21,080 nucleotides of DNA from Tritrichomonas musculus. Taxonomy: Eukaryota > Parabasalia > Tritrichomonadida > Tritrichomonadidae. Made by a program: the position numbers and the translations under genes. The notes beneath the pieces are model-generated. The model did no database searches, was not told where the DNA came from, and saw only the letters and a program-made list of their open reading frames with translations. The stretch is from NCBI GenBank assembly GCA_039105265.1, contig JAPFFF010000512.1:1-21080 (forward strand). Reading direction: 5' to 3'. This document shows positions 1 through 10,679 of the stretch, piece after piece (the first letter of the stretch is position 1; each line of letters begins with the position of its first letter).

Positions 1-660
1 AGATGCAACGAGAACTGCAGTTGAATCATCAGATTCAACGAGAACTGCAGTTGAATCATCAGATGCAACGAGAACTGCAGTTGAACCATCAGATTCAACG
101 AGAACTGCAGTTGAATCATCAGATGCAACGAGAACTACAGTTGAATCATCAGATTCAACGAGAACTGCAGTTGAATCATCAGATGCAACGAGAACTACAG
201 TTGAATCATCAGATTCAACGAGAACTGCAGTTGAATCATCAGATGCAACAAGAACTGCAGTTGAATCATCAGATTCAACGAGAACTGCAGTTGAATCATC
301 AGATTCAACGAGAACTGCAGTTGAACCATCAGATTCAACGAGAACTACAGTTGAATCATCAGATTCAACGAGAACTGCAGTTGAATCATCAGATGCAACG
401 AGAACTGCAGTTGAATCATCAGATTCAACGAGAACTGCAGTTGAATCATCAGATTCAACGAGAACTGCAGTTGAATCATCAGATGCAACGAGAACTGCAG
501 TTGAATCATCAGATGCAACGAGAACTACAGTTGAATCATCAGATTCAACGAGAACTGCAGTTGAACCATCAGATTCAACGAGAACTGCAGTTGAACCATC
601 AGATTCAACGAGAACTGCAGTTGAATCATCAGATGCAACGAGAACTGCAGTTGAATCATC

Positions 661-810
661 AGATGCAACGAGAACTGCAGTTTAATAATAAGATTCAACA
701 AGAACTGCAGTTTAATCATAAGATTCAACGAGAACTGCAGTTTAATCATCAGATTCAACGAGAACTGCAGTTTAATAATAAGATTCAACAAGAACTGCAG
801 TTGAATCATC
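661..810. repeat. Five-unit f cluster, copy a
   Basis: Four consecutive units carry ttt in place of ttg, with endings aataata, aatcata, aatcatc and aataata, followed by an I unit with caaca. This rare composite marks one class of higher-order block and recurs at 5071, 10530 and 17475. This copy is the only one whose third unit ends aatcatc rather than aatcata, so it differs from the others by one base there. In frame +3 it reads FNNK, FNHK, FNHQ, FNNK at the unit ends. Confidence 0.9.
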
Positions 811-2790
811 AGATGCAACGAGAACTGCAGTTGAATCATCAGATTCAACGAGAACTGCAGTTGAATCATCAGATGCAACGAGAACTGCAGTTGAATCATC
901 AGATGCAACGAGAACTGCAGTTGAATCATCAGATTCAACGAGAACTGCAGTTGAATCATCAGATGCAACGAGAACTGCAGTTGAACCATCAGATTCAACG
1001 AGAACTGCAGTTGAATCATCAGATGCAACGAGAACTACAGTTGAATCATCAGATTCAACGAGAACTGCAGTTGAATCATCAGATGCAACGAGAACTACAG
1101 TTGAATCATCAGATTCAACGAGAACTGCAGTTGAATCATCAGATGCAACAAGAACTGCAGTTGAATCATCAGATTCAACGAGAACTGCAGTTGAATCATC
1201 AGATTCAACGAGAACTGCAGTTGAACCATCAGATTCAACGAGAACTACAGTTGAATCATCAGATTCAACGAGAACTGCAGTTGAATCATCAGATTCAACG
1301 AGAACTACAGTTGAATCATCAGATTCAACGAGAACTGCAGTTGAATCATCAGATGCAACGAGAACTACAGTTGAATCATCAGATTCAACGAGAACTGCAG
1401 TTGAATCATCAGATGCAACGACAACTGCAGTTGAATCATCAGATGCAACGACAACTGCAGTTGAATCATCAGATTCAACGAGAACTGCAGTTGAATCATC
1501 AGATGCAACGAGAACTGCAGTTGAATCATCAGATTCAACGAGAACTGCAGTTTAATAATAAGATGAAACAAGAACTGCAGTTGAATCATCAGATGCAACG
1601 AGAACTGCAGTTGAATCATCAGATGCAACGAGAACTGCAGTTGAATCATCAGATGCAACGACAACTGCAGTTGAATCATCAGATGCAACGAGAACTGCAG
1701 TTGAATCATCAGATGCAACGAGAACTGCAGTTTAATAATAAGATGAAACAAGAACTGCAGTTGAATCATCAGATGCAACGACAACTGCAGTTGAATCATC
1801 AGATGCAACGAGAACTGCAGTTGAATCATCAGATGCAACGAGAACTGCAGTTGAATCATCAGATTCAACGAGAACTGCAGTTGAATCATCAGATTCAACG
1901 AGAACTGCAGTTGAATCATCAGATGCAACGAGAACTGCAGTTGAATCATCAGATGCAACGAGAACTACAGTTGAATCATCAGATTCAACGAGAACTGCAG
2001 TTGAACCATCAGATTCAACGAGAACTGCAGTTGAACCATCAGATTCAACGAGAACTGCAGTTGAATCATCAGATGCAACGAGAACTGCAGTTGAATCATC
2101 AGATGCAACGAGAACTGCAGTTTAATAATAAGATGCAACAAGAACTGCAGTTGAATCATCAGATGCAACGAGAACTGCAGTTGAATCATCAGATGCAACG
2201 ACAACTGCAGTTGAATCATCAGATGCAGCGAGAACTGCAGTTGAATCATCAGATTCAACGAGAACTGCAGTTGAATCATCAGATTCAACGAGAACTGCAG
2301 TTGAATCATCAGATGCAACGAGAACTGCAGTTGAATCATCAGATGCAACGAGAACTACAGTTGAATCATCAGATTCAACGAGAACTGCAGTTGAATCATC
2401 AGATTCAACGAGAACTGCAGTTGAATCATCAGATTCAACGAGAACTGCAGTTGAATCATCAGATGCAACGAGAACTGCAGTTGAATCATCAGATTCAACG
2501 ACAACTGCAGTTGAACCATCAGATTCAACGAGAACTGCAGTTGAATCATCAGATGCAACGAGAACTGCAGTTGAATCATCAGATGCAACGAGAACTGCAG
2601 TTGAATCATCAGATTCAACGAGAACTGCAGTTGAATCATCAGATGCAACGAGAACTGCAGTTGAATCATCAGATTCAACGAGAACTGCAGTTTAATAATA
2701 AGATTCAACGAGAACTGCAGTTTAATAATAAGATGAAACAAGAACTGCAGTTGAATAATCAGATGCAACGAGAACTGCAGTTGAATCATC

Positions 2791-3090
2791 AGATGCAGCG
2801 AGAACTGCAGTTTAATAATAAGATGAAACAAGAACTGCAGTTGAATCATCAGATGCAACGAGAACTGCAGTTGAATCATCAGATGCAACGAGAACTGCAG
2901 TTGAATCATCAGATGCAGCGAGAACTGCAGTTTAATAATAAGATGAAACAAGAACTGCAGTTGAATCATCAGATGCAACGAGAACTGCAGTTGAATCATC
3001 AGATGCAACGAGAACTGCAGTTGAATCATCAGATGCAGCGAGAACTGCAGTTTAATAATAAGATGAAACAAGAACTGCAGTTGAATCATC
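2791..3090. repeat. 120-bp higher-order repeat (cagcg-f, K, M, M)
   Basis: A four-unit set is repeated with a 120-base period: an M unit with cagcg and the f ending, a K unit, then two plain M units. The cagcg-f units start at 2791, 2911 and 3031, and each is followed directly by K (2821, 2941, 3061). Two full sets and half of a third are present. This is a short-range higher-order repeat within the 30-base array. Confidence 0.88.
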
Positions 3091-3330
3091 AGATTCAACG
3101 AGAACTGCAGTTGAATCATCAGATGCAACGAGAACTGCAGTTGAATCATCAGATGCAACGAGAACTGCAGTTGAATCATCAGATGCAACGAGAACTGCAG
3201 TTGAATCATCAGATTCAACGAGAACTGCAGTTGAATCATCAGATGCAACGACAACTGCAGTTGAATCATCAGATTCAACGAGAACTGCAGTTGAATCATC
3301 AGATGCAACGAGAACTGCAGTTGAATCATC

Positions 3331-3660
3331 AGATTCAACGAGAACTGCAGTTTAATAATAAGATTCAACGAGAACTGCAGTTTAATAATAAGATGAAACA
3401 AGAACTGCAGTTGAATAATCAGATGCAACGAGAACTGCAGTTGAATCATCAGATTCAACGACAACTGCAGTTGAATCATCAGATTCAACGAGAACTGCAG
3501 TTGAATCATCAGATGCAACGAGAACTGCAGTTGAATCATCAGATTCAACGAGAACTGCAGTTTAATAATAAGATTCAACGAGAACTGCAGTTTAATAATA
3601 AGATGAAACAAGAACTGCAGTTGAATAATCAGATGCAACGAGAACTGCAGTTGAATCATC
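3331..3660. repeat. 210-bp duplication of an f-f-K block
   Basis: The seven-unit order (I with f ending twice, K ending aataatc, M, I Q-type, I, M) begins at 3331. Its first four units begin again at 3541, a 210-base period. The K unit ending ttgaataatc is characteristic of this block. Relatives lie at 2671 (single), 8431-8760, 15495-15824 and 20655-20984. Confidence 0.85.
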
Positions 3661-4260
3661 AGATGCAACGAGAACTGCAGTTGAATCATCAGATGCAACG
3701 AGAACTGCAGTTGAATCATCAGATGCAACGAGAACTGCAGTTGAATCATCAGATGCAACAAGAACTGCAGTTGAATCATCAGATGCAACGAGAACTGCAG
3801 TTGAATCATCAGATTCAACGAGAACTTCAGTTGAATCATCAGATTCAACGAGAACTGCAGTTGAATCATCAGATTCAACGAGAACTGCAGTTGAATCATC
3901 AGATTCAACGAGAACTTCAGTTGAATCATCAGATTCAACGAGAACTGCAGTTGAATCATCAGATGCAACGAGAACTGCAGTTGAATCATCAGATGAAACA
4001 AGAACTGCAGTTGAATCATCAGATGCAACGAGAACTGCAGTTGAATCATCAGATGCAACGAGAACTGCAGTTGAATCATCAGATGCAACGAGAACTGCAG
4101 TTGAATCATCAGATGCAACGACAACTGCAGTTGAATCATCAGATGCAACGAGAACTGCAGTTGAATCATCAGATTCAACGAGAACTGCAGTTGAATCATC
4201 AGATGCAACGAGAACTGCAGTTGAATCATCAGATGCAACGAGAACTGCAGTTGAATCATC

Positions 4261-6540
4261 AGATTCAACGAGAACTGCAGTTGAATCATCAGATTCAACG
4301 AGAACTGCAGTTGAATCATCAGATTCAACGAGAACTGCAGTTGAATCATCAGATGCAACGACAACTGCAGTTGAATCATCAGATGCAACGACAACTGCAG
4401 TTGAATCATCAGATGCAACGAGAACTGCAGTTGAATCATCAGATGCAACGAGAACTGCAGTTTAATAATAAGATTCAACGAGAACTGCAGTTGAATCATC
4501 AGATGAAACAAGAACTGCAGTTGAATCATCAGATGCAACAAGAACTGCAGTTGAATCATCAGATTCAACGAGAACTGCAGTTGAATCATCAGATTCAACG
4601 AGAACTGCAGTTGAACCATCAGATTCAACGAGAACTACAGTTGAATCATCAGATTCAACGAGAACTGCAGTTGAATCATCAGATTCAACGAGAACTACAG
4701 TTGAATCATCAGATTCAACGAGAACTGCAGTTGAATCATCAGATGCAACGAGAACTACAGTTGAATCATCAGATTCAACGAGAACTGCAGTTGAATCATC
4801 AGATGCAACGACAACTGCAGTTGAATCATCAGATGCAACGACAACTGCAGTTGAATCATCAGATTCAACGAGAACTGCAGTTGAATCATCAGATGCAACG
4901 AGAACTGCAGTTGAATCATCAGATTCAACGAGAACTGCAGTTGAATCATCAGATGCAACAAGAACTGCAGTTGAATCATCAGATTCAACGAGAACTGCAG
5001 TTGAATCATCAGATGCAACGAGAACTGCAGTTGAATCATCAGATGCAACGAGAACTGCAGTTGAATCATCAGATGCAACGAGAACTGCAGTTTAATAATA
5101 AGATTCAACAAGAACTGCAGTTTAATCATAAGATTCAACGAGAACTGCAGTTTAATCATAAGATTCAACGAGAACTGCAGTTTAATAATAAGATTCAACA
5201 AGAACTGCAGTTGAATCATCAGATGCAACGAGAACTGCAGTTGAATCATCAGATTCAACGAGAACTGCAGTTGAATCATCAGATTCAACGAGAACTGCAG
5301 TTGAATCATCAGATGCAACGAGAACTGCAGCTGAATCATCAGATGCAACGAGAACTGCAGTTGAATCATCAGATGCAACGAGAACTGCAGTTGAATCATC
5401 AGATTCAACGAGAACTGCAGTTGAATCATCAGATGCAACGAGAACTGCAGTTGAACCATCAGATTCAACGAGAACTGCAGTTGAATCATCAGATGCAACG
5501 AGAACTACAGTTGAATCATCAGATTCAACGAGAACTGCAGTTGAATCATCAGATGCAACGAGAACTACAGTTGAATCATCAGATTCAACGAGAACTGCAG
5601 TTGAATCATCAGATGCAACAAGAACTGCAGTTGAATCATCAGATTCAACGAGAACTGCAGTTGAATCATCAGATTCAACGAGAACTGCAGTTGAACCATC
5701 AGATTCAACGAGAACTACAGTTGAATCATCAGATTCAACGAGAACTGCAGTTGAATCATCAGATTCAACGAGAACTACAGTTGAATCATCAGATTCAACG
5801 AGAACTGCAGTTGAATCATCAGATGCAACGAGAACTACAGTTGAATCATCAGATTCAACGAGAACTGCAGTTGAATCATCAGATGCAACGACAACTGCAG
5901 TTGAATCATCAGATGCAACGACAACTGCAGTTGAATCATCAGATTCAACGAGAACTGCAGTTGAATCATCAGATGCAACGAGAACTGCAGTTGAATCATC
6001 AGATGCAACGAGAACTGCAGTTTAATAATAAGATGAAACAAGAACTGCAGTTGAATCATCAGATGCAACGAGAACTGCAGTTGAATCATCAGATGCAACG
6101 AGAACTGCAGTTGAATCATCAGATGCAACGACAACTGCAGTTGAATCATCAGATGCAACGAGAACTGCAGTTGAATCATCAGATGCAACGAGAACTGCAG
6201 TTTAATAATAAGATGAAACAAGAACTGCAGTTGAATCATCAGATGCAACGACAACTGCAGTTGAATCATCAGATGCAACGAGAACTGCAGTTGAATCATC
6301 AGATGCAACGAGAACTGCAGTTGAATCATCAGATTCAACGAGAACTGCAGTTGAATCATCAGATTCAACGAGAACTGCAGTTGAATCATCAGATGCAACG
6401 AGAACTGCAGTTGAATCATCAGATTCAACGAGAACTGCAGTTGAACCATCAGATTCAACGAGAACTGCAGTTGAACCATCAGATTCAACGAGAACTGCAG
6501 TTGAATCATCAGATGCAACGAGAACTGCAGTTGAATCATC
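4261..6540. repeat. About 5.4-kb higher-order relative of 9691-11640
   Basis: The variant order around 4351-5070 (two Q-type M units, M, M with f, I, K, M with caaca, I, I with ttgaacc, alternating ctacag units, two Q-type M units) recurs at 9781-10529. The spacing is 5,430 before the 29-base unit and 5,459 at the f cluster. The correspondence continues to about 6540, with a loss of about 360 bases in the downstream member. This is a second, shorter layer of higher-order repetition inside the 12.2-kb layer. Confidence 0.8.
5071..5220. repeat. Five-unit f cluster, copy b
   Basis: This is the same composite as at 661, 4,410 bases downstream, with the third unit ending aatcata. The match continues to about 6540 and corresponds to 661-2100, with two extra units between 5220 and 5430 and one unit missing near 6420. 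The only nearby ctgaatc unit starts at 5311. Confidence 0.9.
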
Positions 6541-6720
6541 AGATGCAACGAGAACTACAGTTGAATCATCAGATTCAACGAGAACTGCAGTTGAATCATC
6601 AGATTCAACGAGAACTGCAGTTGAATCATCAGATTCAACGAGAACTGCAGTTGAATCATCAGATGCAACGACAACTGCAGTTGAATCATCAGATGCAACG
6701 AGAACTACAGTTGAATCATC

Positions 6721-7830
6721 AGATTCAACGAGAACTGCAGTTGAATCATCAGATTCAACGAGAACTGCAGTTGAATCATCAGATTCAACGAGAACTGCAG
6801 TTGAATCATCAGATGCAACGAGAACTGCAGTTGAATCATCAGATTCAACGAGAACTACAGTTGAATCATCAGATGCAACGAGAACTGCAGTTGAATCATC
6901 AGATGCAACGAGAACTGCAGTTGAATCATCAGATGCAACGAGAACTGCAGTTGAATCATCAGATTCAACGAGAACTGCAGTTGAATCATCAGATGCAACG
7001 AGAACTGCAGTTGAATCATCAGATTCAACGAGAACTGCAGTTGAACCATCAGATTCAACGAGAACTGCAGTTGAATCATCAGATGCAACGAGAACTGCAG
7101 TTGAATCATCAGATGCAACGAGAACTGCAGTTTAATAATAAGATGCAACGAGAACTGCAGTTGAATCATCAGATGCAACGAGAACTGCAGTTGAATCATC
7201 AGATGCAACGAGAACTGCAGTTGAATCATCAGATTCAACGAGAACTGCAGTTGAATCATCAGATGCAACGAGAACTGCAGTTGAATCATCAGATGCAACG
7301 AGAACTGCAGTTGAATCATCAGATTCAACGAGAACTGCAGTTGAATCATCAGATTCAACGAGAACTGCAGTTGAATCATCAGATTCAACGAGAACTGCAG
7401 TTGAATCATCAGATGCAACGAGAACTGCAGTTGAATCATCAGATTCAACGAGAACTACAGTTGAATCATCAGATGCAACGAGAACTGCAGTTGAATCATC
7501 AGATGCAACGAGAACTGCAGTTGAATCATCAGATGCAACGAGAACTGCAGTTGAATCATCAGATTCAACGAGAACTGCAGTTGAATCATCAGATGCAACG
7601 AGAACTGCAGTTGAATCATCAGATTCAACGAGAACTGCAGTTGAACCATCAGATTCAACGAGAACTGCAGTTGAATCATCAGATGCAACGAGAACTGCAG
7701 TTGAATCATCAGATGCAACGAGAACTGCAGTTTAATAATAAGATGCAACGAGAACTGCAGTTGAATCATCAGATGCAACGAGAACTGCAGTTGAATCATC
7801 AGATGCAACGAGAACTGCAGTTGAATCATC
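6721..7830. repeat. 600-bp tandem duplication of about 17 units
   Basis: The unit order from 6721 to 7230 is repeated at 7321-7830. Both contain three I, M, I with ctacag, three M, I, M, I with ttgaacc, I, M, M with f ending, and three M. The period is 600 bases, and the three units between the matching stretches differ. The ctacag unit at 6841 and 7441 is followed by M, unlike most ctacag units, which strengthens the pairing. Confidence 0.85.
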
Positions 7831-8160
7831 AGATGCAGCGAGAACTGCAGTTTAATAATAAGATGAAACAAGAACTGCAGTTGAATCATCAGATGCAACG
7901 AGAACTGTAGTTGAATCATCAGATGCAACGAGAACTGCAGTTGAATCATCAGATGCAACGAGAACTGCAGTTGAATCATCAGATGCAGCGAGAACTGCAG
8001 TTTAATAATAAGATGAAACAAGAACTGCAGTTGAATCATCAGATGCAACGAGAACTGCAGTTGAATCATCAGATGCAACGAGAACTGCAGTTGAATCATC
8101 AGATGTAGCGAGAACTGCAGTTTAATAATAAGATGAAACAAGAACTGCAGTTGAATCATC
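7831..8160. repeat. cagcg-f/K motif block bearing two in-frame stops
   Basis: This is a relative of the 120-base pattern. The cagcg-f type starts at 7831, 7981 and 8101, each followed by K, with two or three M units between. The M unit at 7891 has ctgtag, and the unit at 8101 has tgtagcg, which is cagcg with one further C-to-T change. Both create TAG in frame +3. The block recurs at 12480-12809, where only the first stop is present, and at 20055-20384, where both are present. Confidence 0.85.
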
Positions 8161-8430
8161 AGATTCAACGAGAACTGCAGTTGAATCATCAGATGCAACG
8201 AGAACTGCAGTTGAATCATCAGATGCAACGAGAACTGCAGTTGAATCATCAGATGCAACGAGAACTGCAGTTGAATCATCAGATTCAACGAGAACTGCAG
8301 TTGAATCATCAGATGCAACGACAACTGCAGTTGAATCATCAGATTCAACGAGAACTGCAGTTGAATCATCAGATTCAACGAGAACTGCAGTTGAATCATC
8401 AGATGCAACGAGAACTGCAGTTGAATCATC

Positions 8431-8760
8431 AGATTCAACGAGAACTGCAGTTTAATAATAAGATTCAACGAGAACTGCAGTTTAATAATAAGATGAAACA
8501 AGAACTGCAGTTGAATAATCAGATGCAACGAGAACTGCAGTTGAATCATCAGATTCAACGACAACTGCAGTTGAATCATCAGATTCAACGAGAACTGCAG
8601 TTGAATCATCAGATGCAACGAGAACTGCAGTTGAATCATCAGATTCAACGAGAACTGCAGTTTAATAATAAGATTCAACGAGAACTGCAGTTTAATAATA
8701 AGATGAAACAAGAACTGCAGTTGAATAATCAGATGCAACGAGAACTGCAGTTGAATCATC
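8431..8760. repeat. 210-bp f-f-K duplication, second block
   Basis: The arrangement is the same as at 3331-3660: f-f-K starts at 8431 and 8641. The two blocks stand in different contexts. The 3331 block is followed by five M-type units before the cttcag unit, while here the cttcag unit (8761) follows after one M unit. They are therefore separate members of an older duplication, not super-repeat partners. The super-repeat partner of this block is at 20655-20984. Confidence 0.83.
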
Positions 8761-10200
8761 AGATTCAACGAGAACTTCAGTTGAATCATCAGATTCAACG
8801 AGAACTGCAGTTGAATCATCAGATGCAACGAGAACTGCAGTTGAATCATCAGATGAAACAAGAACTGCAGTTGAATCATCAGATTCAACGAGAACTGCAG
8901 TTGAACCATCAGATTCAACGAGAACTGCAGTTGAATCATCAGATGCAACGACAACTGCAGTTGAATCATCAGATGCAACGAGAACTGCAGTTGAATCATC
9001 AGATGAAACAAGAACTGCAGTTGAATAATCAGATGCAACGAGAACTGCAGTTGAATCATCAGATTCAACGAGAACTTCAGTTGAATCATCAGATTCAACG
9101 AGAACTGCAGTTGAATCATCAGATGCAATGAGAACTGCAGTTGAATCATCAGATGAAACAAGAACTGCAGTTGAATAATCAGATGCAACGAGAACTGCAG
9201 TTGAATCATCAGATGCAACGAGAACTGCAGTTGAATCATCAGATGCAACGAGAACTGCAGTTGAATCATCAGATTCAACGAGAACTGCAGTTGAATCATC
9301 AGATGCAACGAGAACTGCAGTTGAATCATCAGATTCAACGAGAACTTCAGTTGAATCATCAGATTCAACGAGAACTGCAGTTGAATCATCAGATGCAACG
9401 AGAACTGCAGTTGAATCATCAGATGAAACAAGAACTGCAGTTGAATCATCAGATGCAACGAGAACTGCAGTTGAATCATCAGATGCAACGAGAACTGCAG
9501 TTGAATCATCAGATGCAACGAGAACTGCAGTTGAATCATCAGATGCAACGAGAACTGCAGTTGAATCATCAGATGCAACGAGAACTGCAGTTGAATCATC
9601 AGATTCAACGAGAACTGCAGTTGAATCATCAGATGCAACGAGAACTGCAGTTGAATCATCAGATGCAACGAGAACTGCAGTTGAATCATCAGATTCAACG
9701 AGAACTGCAGTTGAATCATCAGATTCAACGAGAACTGCAGTTGAATCATCAGATTCAACGAGAACTGCAGTTGAATCATCAGATGCAACGACAACTGCAG
9801 TTGAATCATCAGATGCAACGACAACTGCAGTTGAATCATCAGATGCAACGAGAACTGCAGTTGAATCATCAGATGCAACGAGAACTGCAGTTTAATAATA
9901 AGATTCAACGAGAACTGCAGTTGAATCATCAGATGAAACAAGAACTGCAGTTGAATCATCAGATGCAACAAGAACTGCAGTTGAATCATCAGATTCAACG
10001 AGAACTGCAGTTGAATCATCAGATTCAACGAGAACTGCAGTTGAACCATCAGATTCAACGAGAACTACAGTTGAATCATCAGATTCAACGAGAACTGCAG
10101 TTGAATCATCAGATTCAACGAGAACTACAGTTGAATCATCAGATTCAACGAGAACTGCAGTTGAATCATCAGATGCAACGAGAACTACAGTTGAATCATC

Positions 10201-10229
10201 AGATTCAACGAGAACTGAGTTAAATCATC
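10201..10229. repeat. 29-bp unit with single-base deletion
   Basis: This I unit reads ctgagttaaatc where others read ctgcagttgaatc. One c is missing after 10217 and there is a g-to-a change at 10222. It is the only unit with a length change not divisible by three. It moves the array register by one base and breaks the +3 frame, and it removes the PstI site. No other copy was seen. Confidence 0.95.
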
Positions 10230-10529
10230 AGATGCAACGACAACTGCAGTTGAATCATCAGATGCAACGACAACTGCAGTTGAATCATCAGATTCAACGA
10301 GAACTACAGTTGAATCATCAGATGCAACGAGAACTGCAGTTGAATCATCAGATTCAACGAGAACTGCAGTTGAATCATCAGATGCAACAAGAACTGCAGT
10401 TGAATCATCAGATGCAACGAGAACTGCAGTTGAATCATCAGATGCAACGAGAACTGCAGTTGAATCATCAGATGCAACGAGAACTGCAGTTGAATCATCA
10501 GATGCAACGAGAACTGCAGTTGAATCATC

Positions 10530-10679
10530 AGATGCAACGAGAACTGCAGTTTAATAATAAGATTCAACAAGAACTGCAGTTTAATCATAAGATTCAACGA
10601 GAACTGCAGTTTAATCATAAGAGTCAACGAGAACTGCAGTTTAATAATAAGATTCAACAAGAACTGCAGTTGAATCATC
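10530..10679. repeat. Five-unit f cluster, copy c
   Basis: This is the same composite as at 5071, 5,459 bases downstream. The odd spacing reflects the 29-base unit at 10201. Its fourth unit (10620) starts agagtc instead of agattc, a singleton change giving serine in place of isoleucine in frame +3. The downstream match to the 5071 copy holds to about 11640 but lacks about 360 bases (12 units) before the f unit at 11280. Confidence 0.88.

Larger units (their letters stand above)
3..7910 (+). other. Open frame of decapeptide repeats, probably not a gene
   Basis: This frame runs 2,635 codons to a TAG at 7908-7910, and it is already open at the window edge, so no true start is visible. It is built of about 263 copies of MQRELQLNHQ with M/I at residue 1, Q/K at 2, R/Q at 3, E/Q at 4, L/F at 7, H/N at 9 and Q/K at 10. 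There is no signal peptide, no membrane segment and no non-repeat domain. The ATGs are part of the repeat, so none can be preferred. Hydrophobic residues at 1, 5 and 7 of each ten do not make a regular heptad. Of the four frames open in the consensus unit, this one is not stopped by any common variant. Against a gene: the stop is part of the repeat pattern and is copied elsewhere, and open frames follow automatically from a 30-base period. An exon of a giant repetitive protein remains possible. Confidence 0.2.
1651..8940. repeat. Super-repeat copy 1 (about 12.2-kb higher-order period)
   Basis: The order of unit variants here is repeated about 12.2 kb downstream. The spacing is 12,164 for roughly 1651-4590, 12,404 for 5071-6660 and 12,224 for roughly 6871-8790. 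The steps are whole numbers of 30-base units. Rare marks shared with the downstream copy include the only two ctgaatc units (5311 and 17715), the cagcg unit without the f ending (2221 and 14385), cttcag units (3811 and 15975; 3931-region and 16065-region), the tgtag stop (7908 and 20132) and the tgtagcg stop (8106 and 20330). Chance agreement is not plausible, so this is a recent duplication of a long block, or an assembly duplication. Confidence 0.9.

Noticed and set aside
1-680. Frame +2 Ser/Thr-rich repeat (DATRTAVESS/DSTRTAVESS), resembling a surface or mucin-like protein
   Set aside because: It has no ATG inside the repeat and is stopped by TAA in every f unit, so it is broken dozens of times across the window. 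It could be real only in an f-free part of the array.
661-810. Remnant of an inserted mobile element at the AT-rich f clusters
   Set aside because: The clusters keep the exact 30-base period and the rest of the unit. They have no terminal repeats or target duplication, so they are unit variants.
3-7910. Coiled-coil structural protein
   Set aside because: The decapeptide has hydrophobic residues at 1, 5 and 7 of ten, which does not give a regular heptad or hendecad. The Gln/Asn-rich composition alone is not evidence of function.
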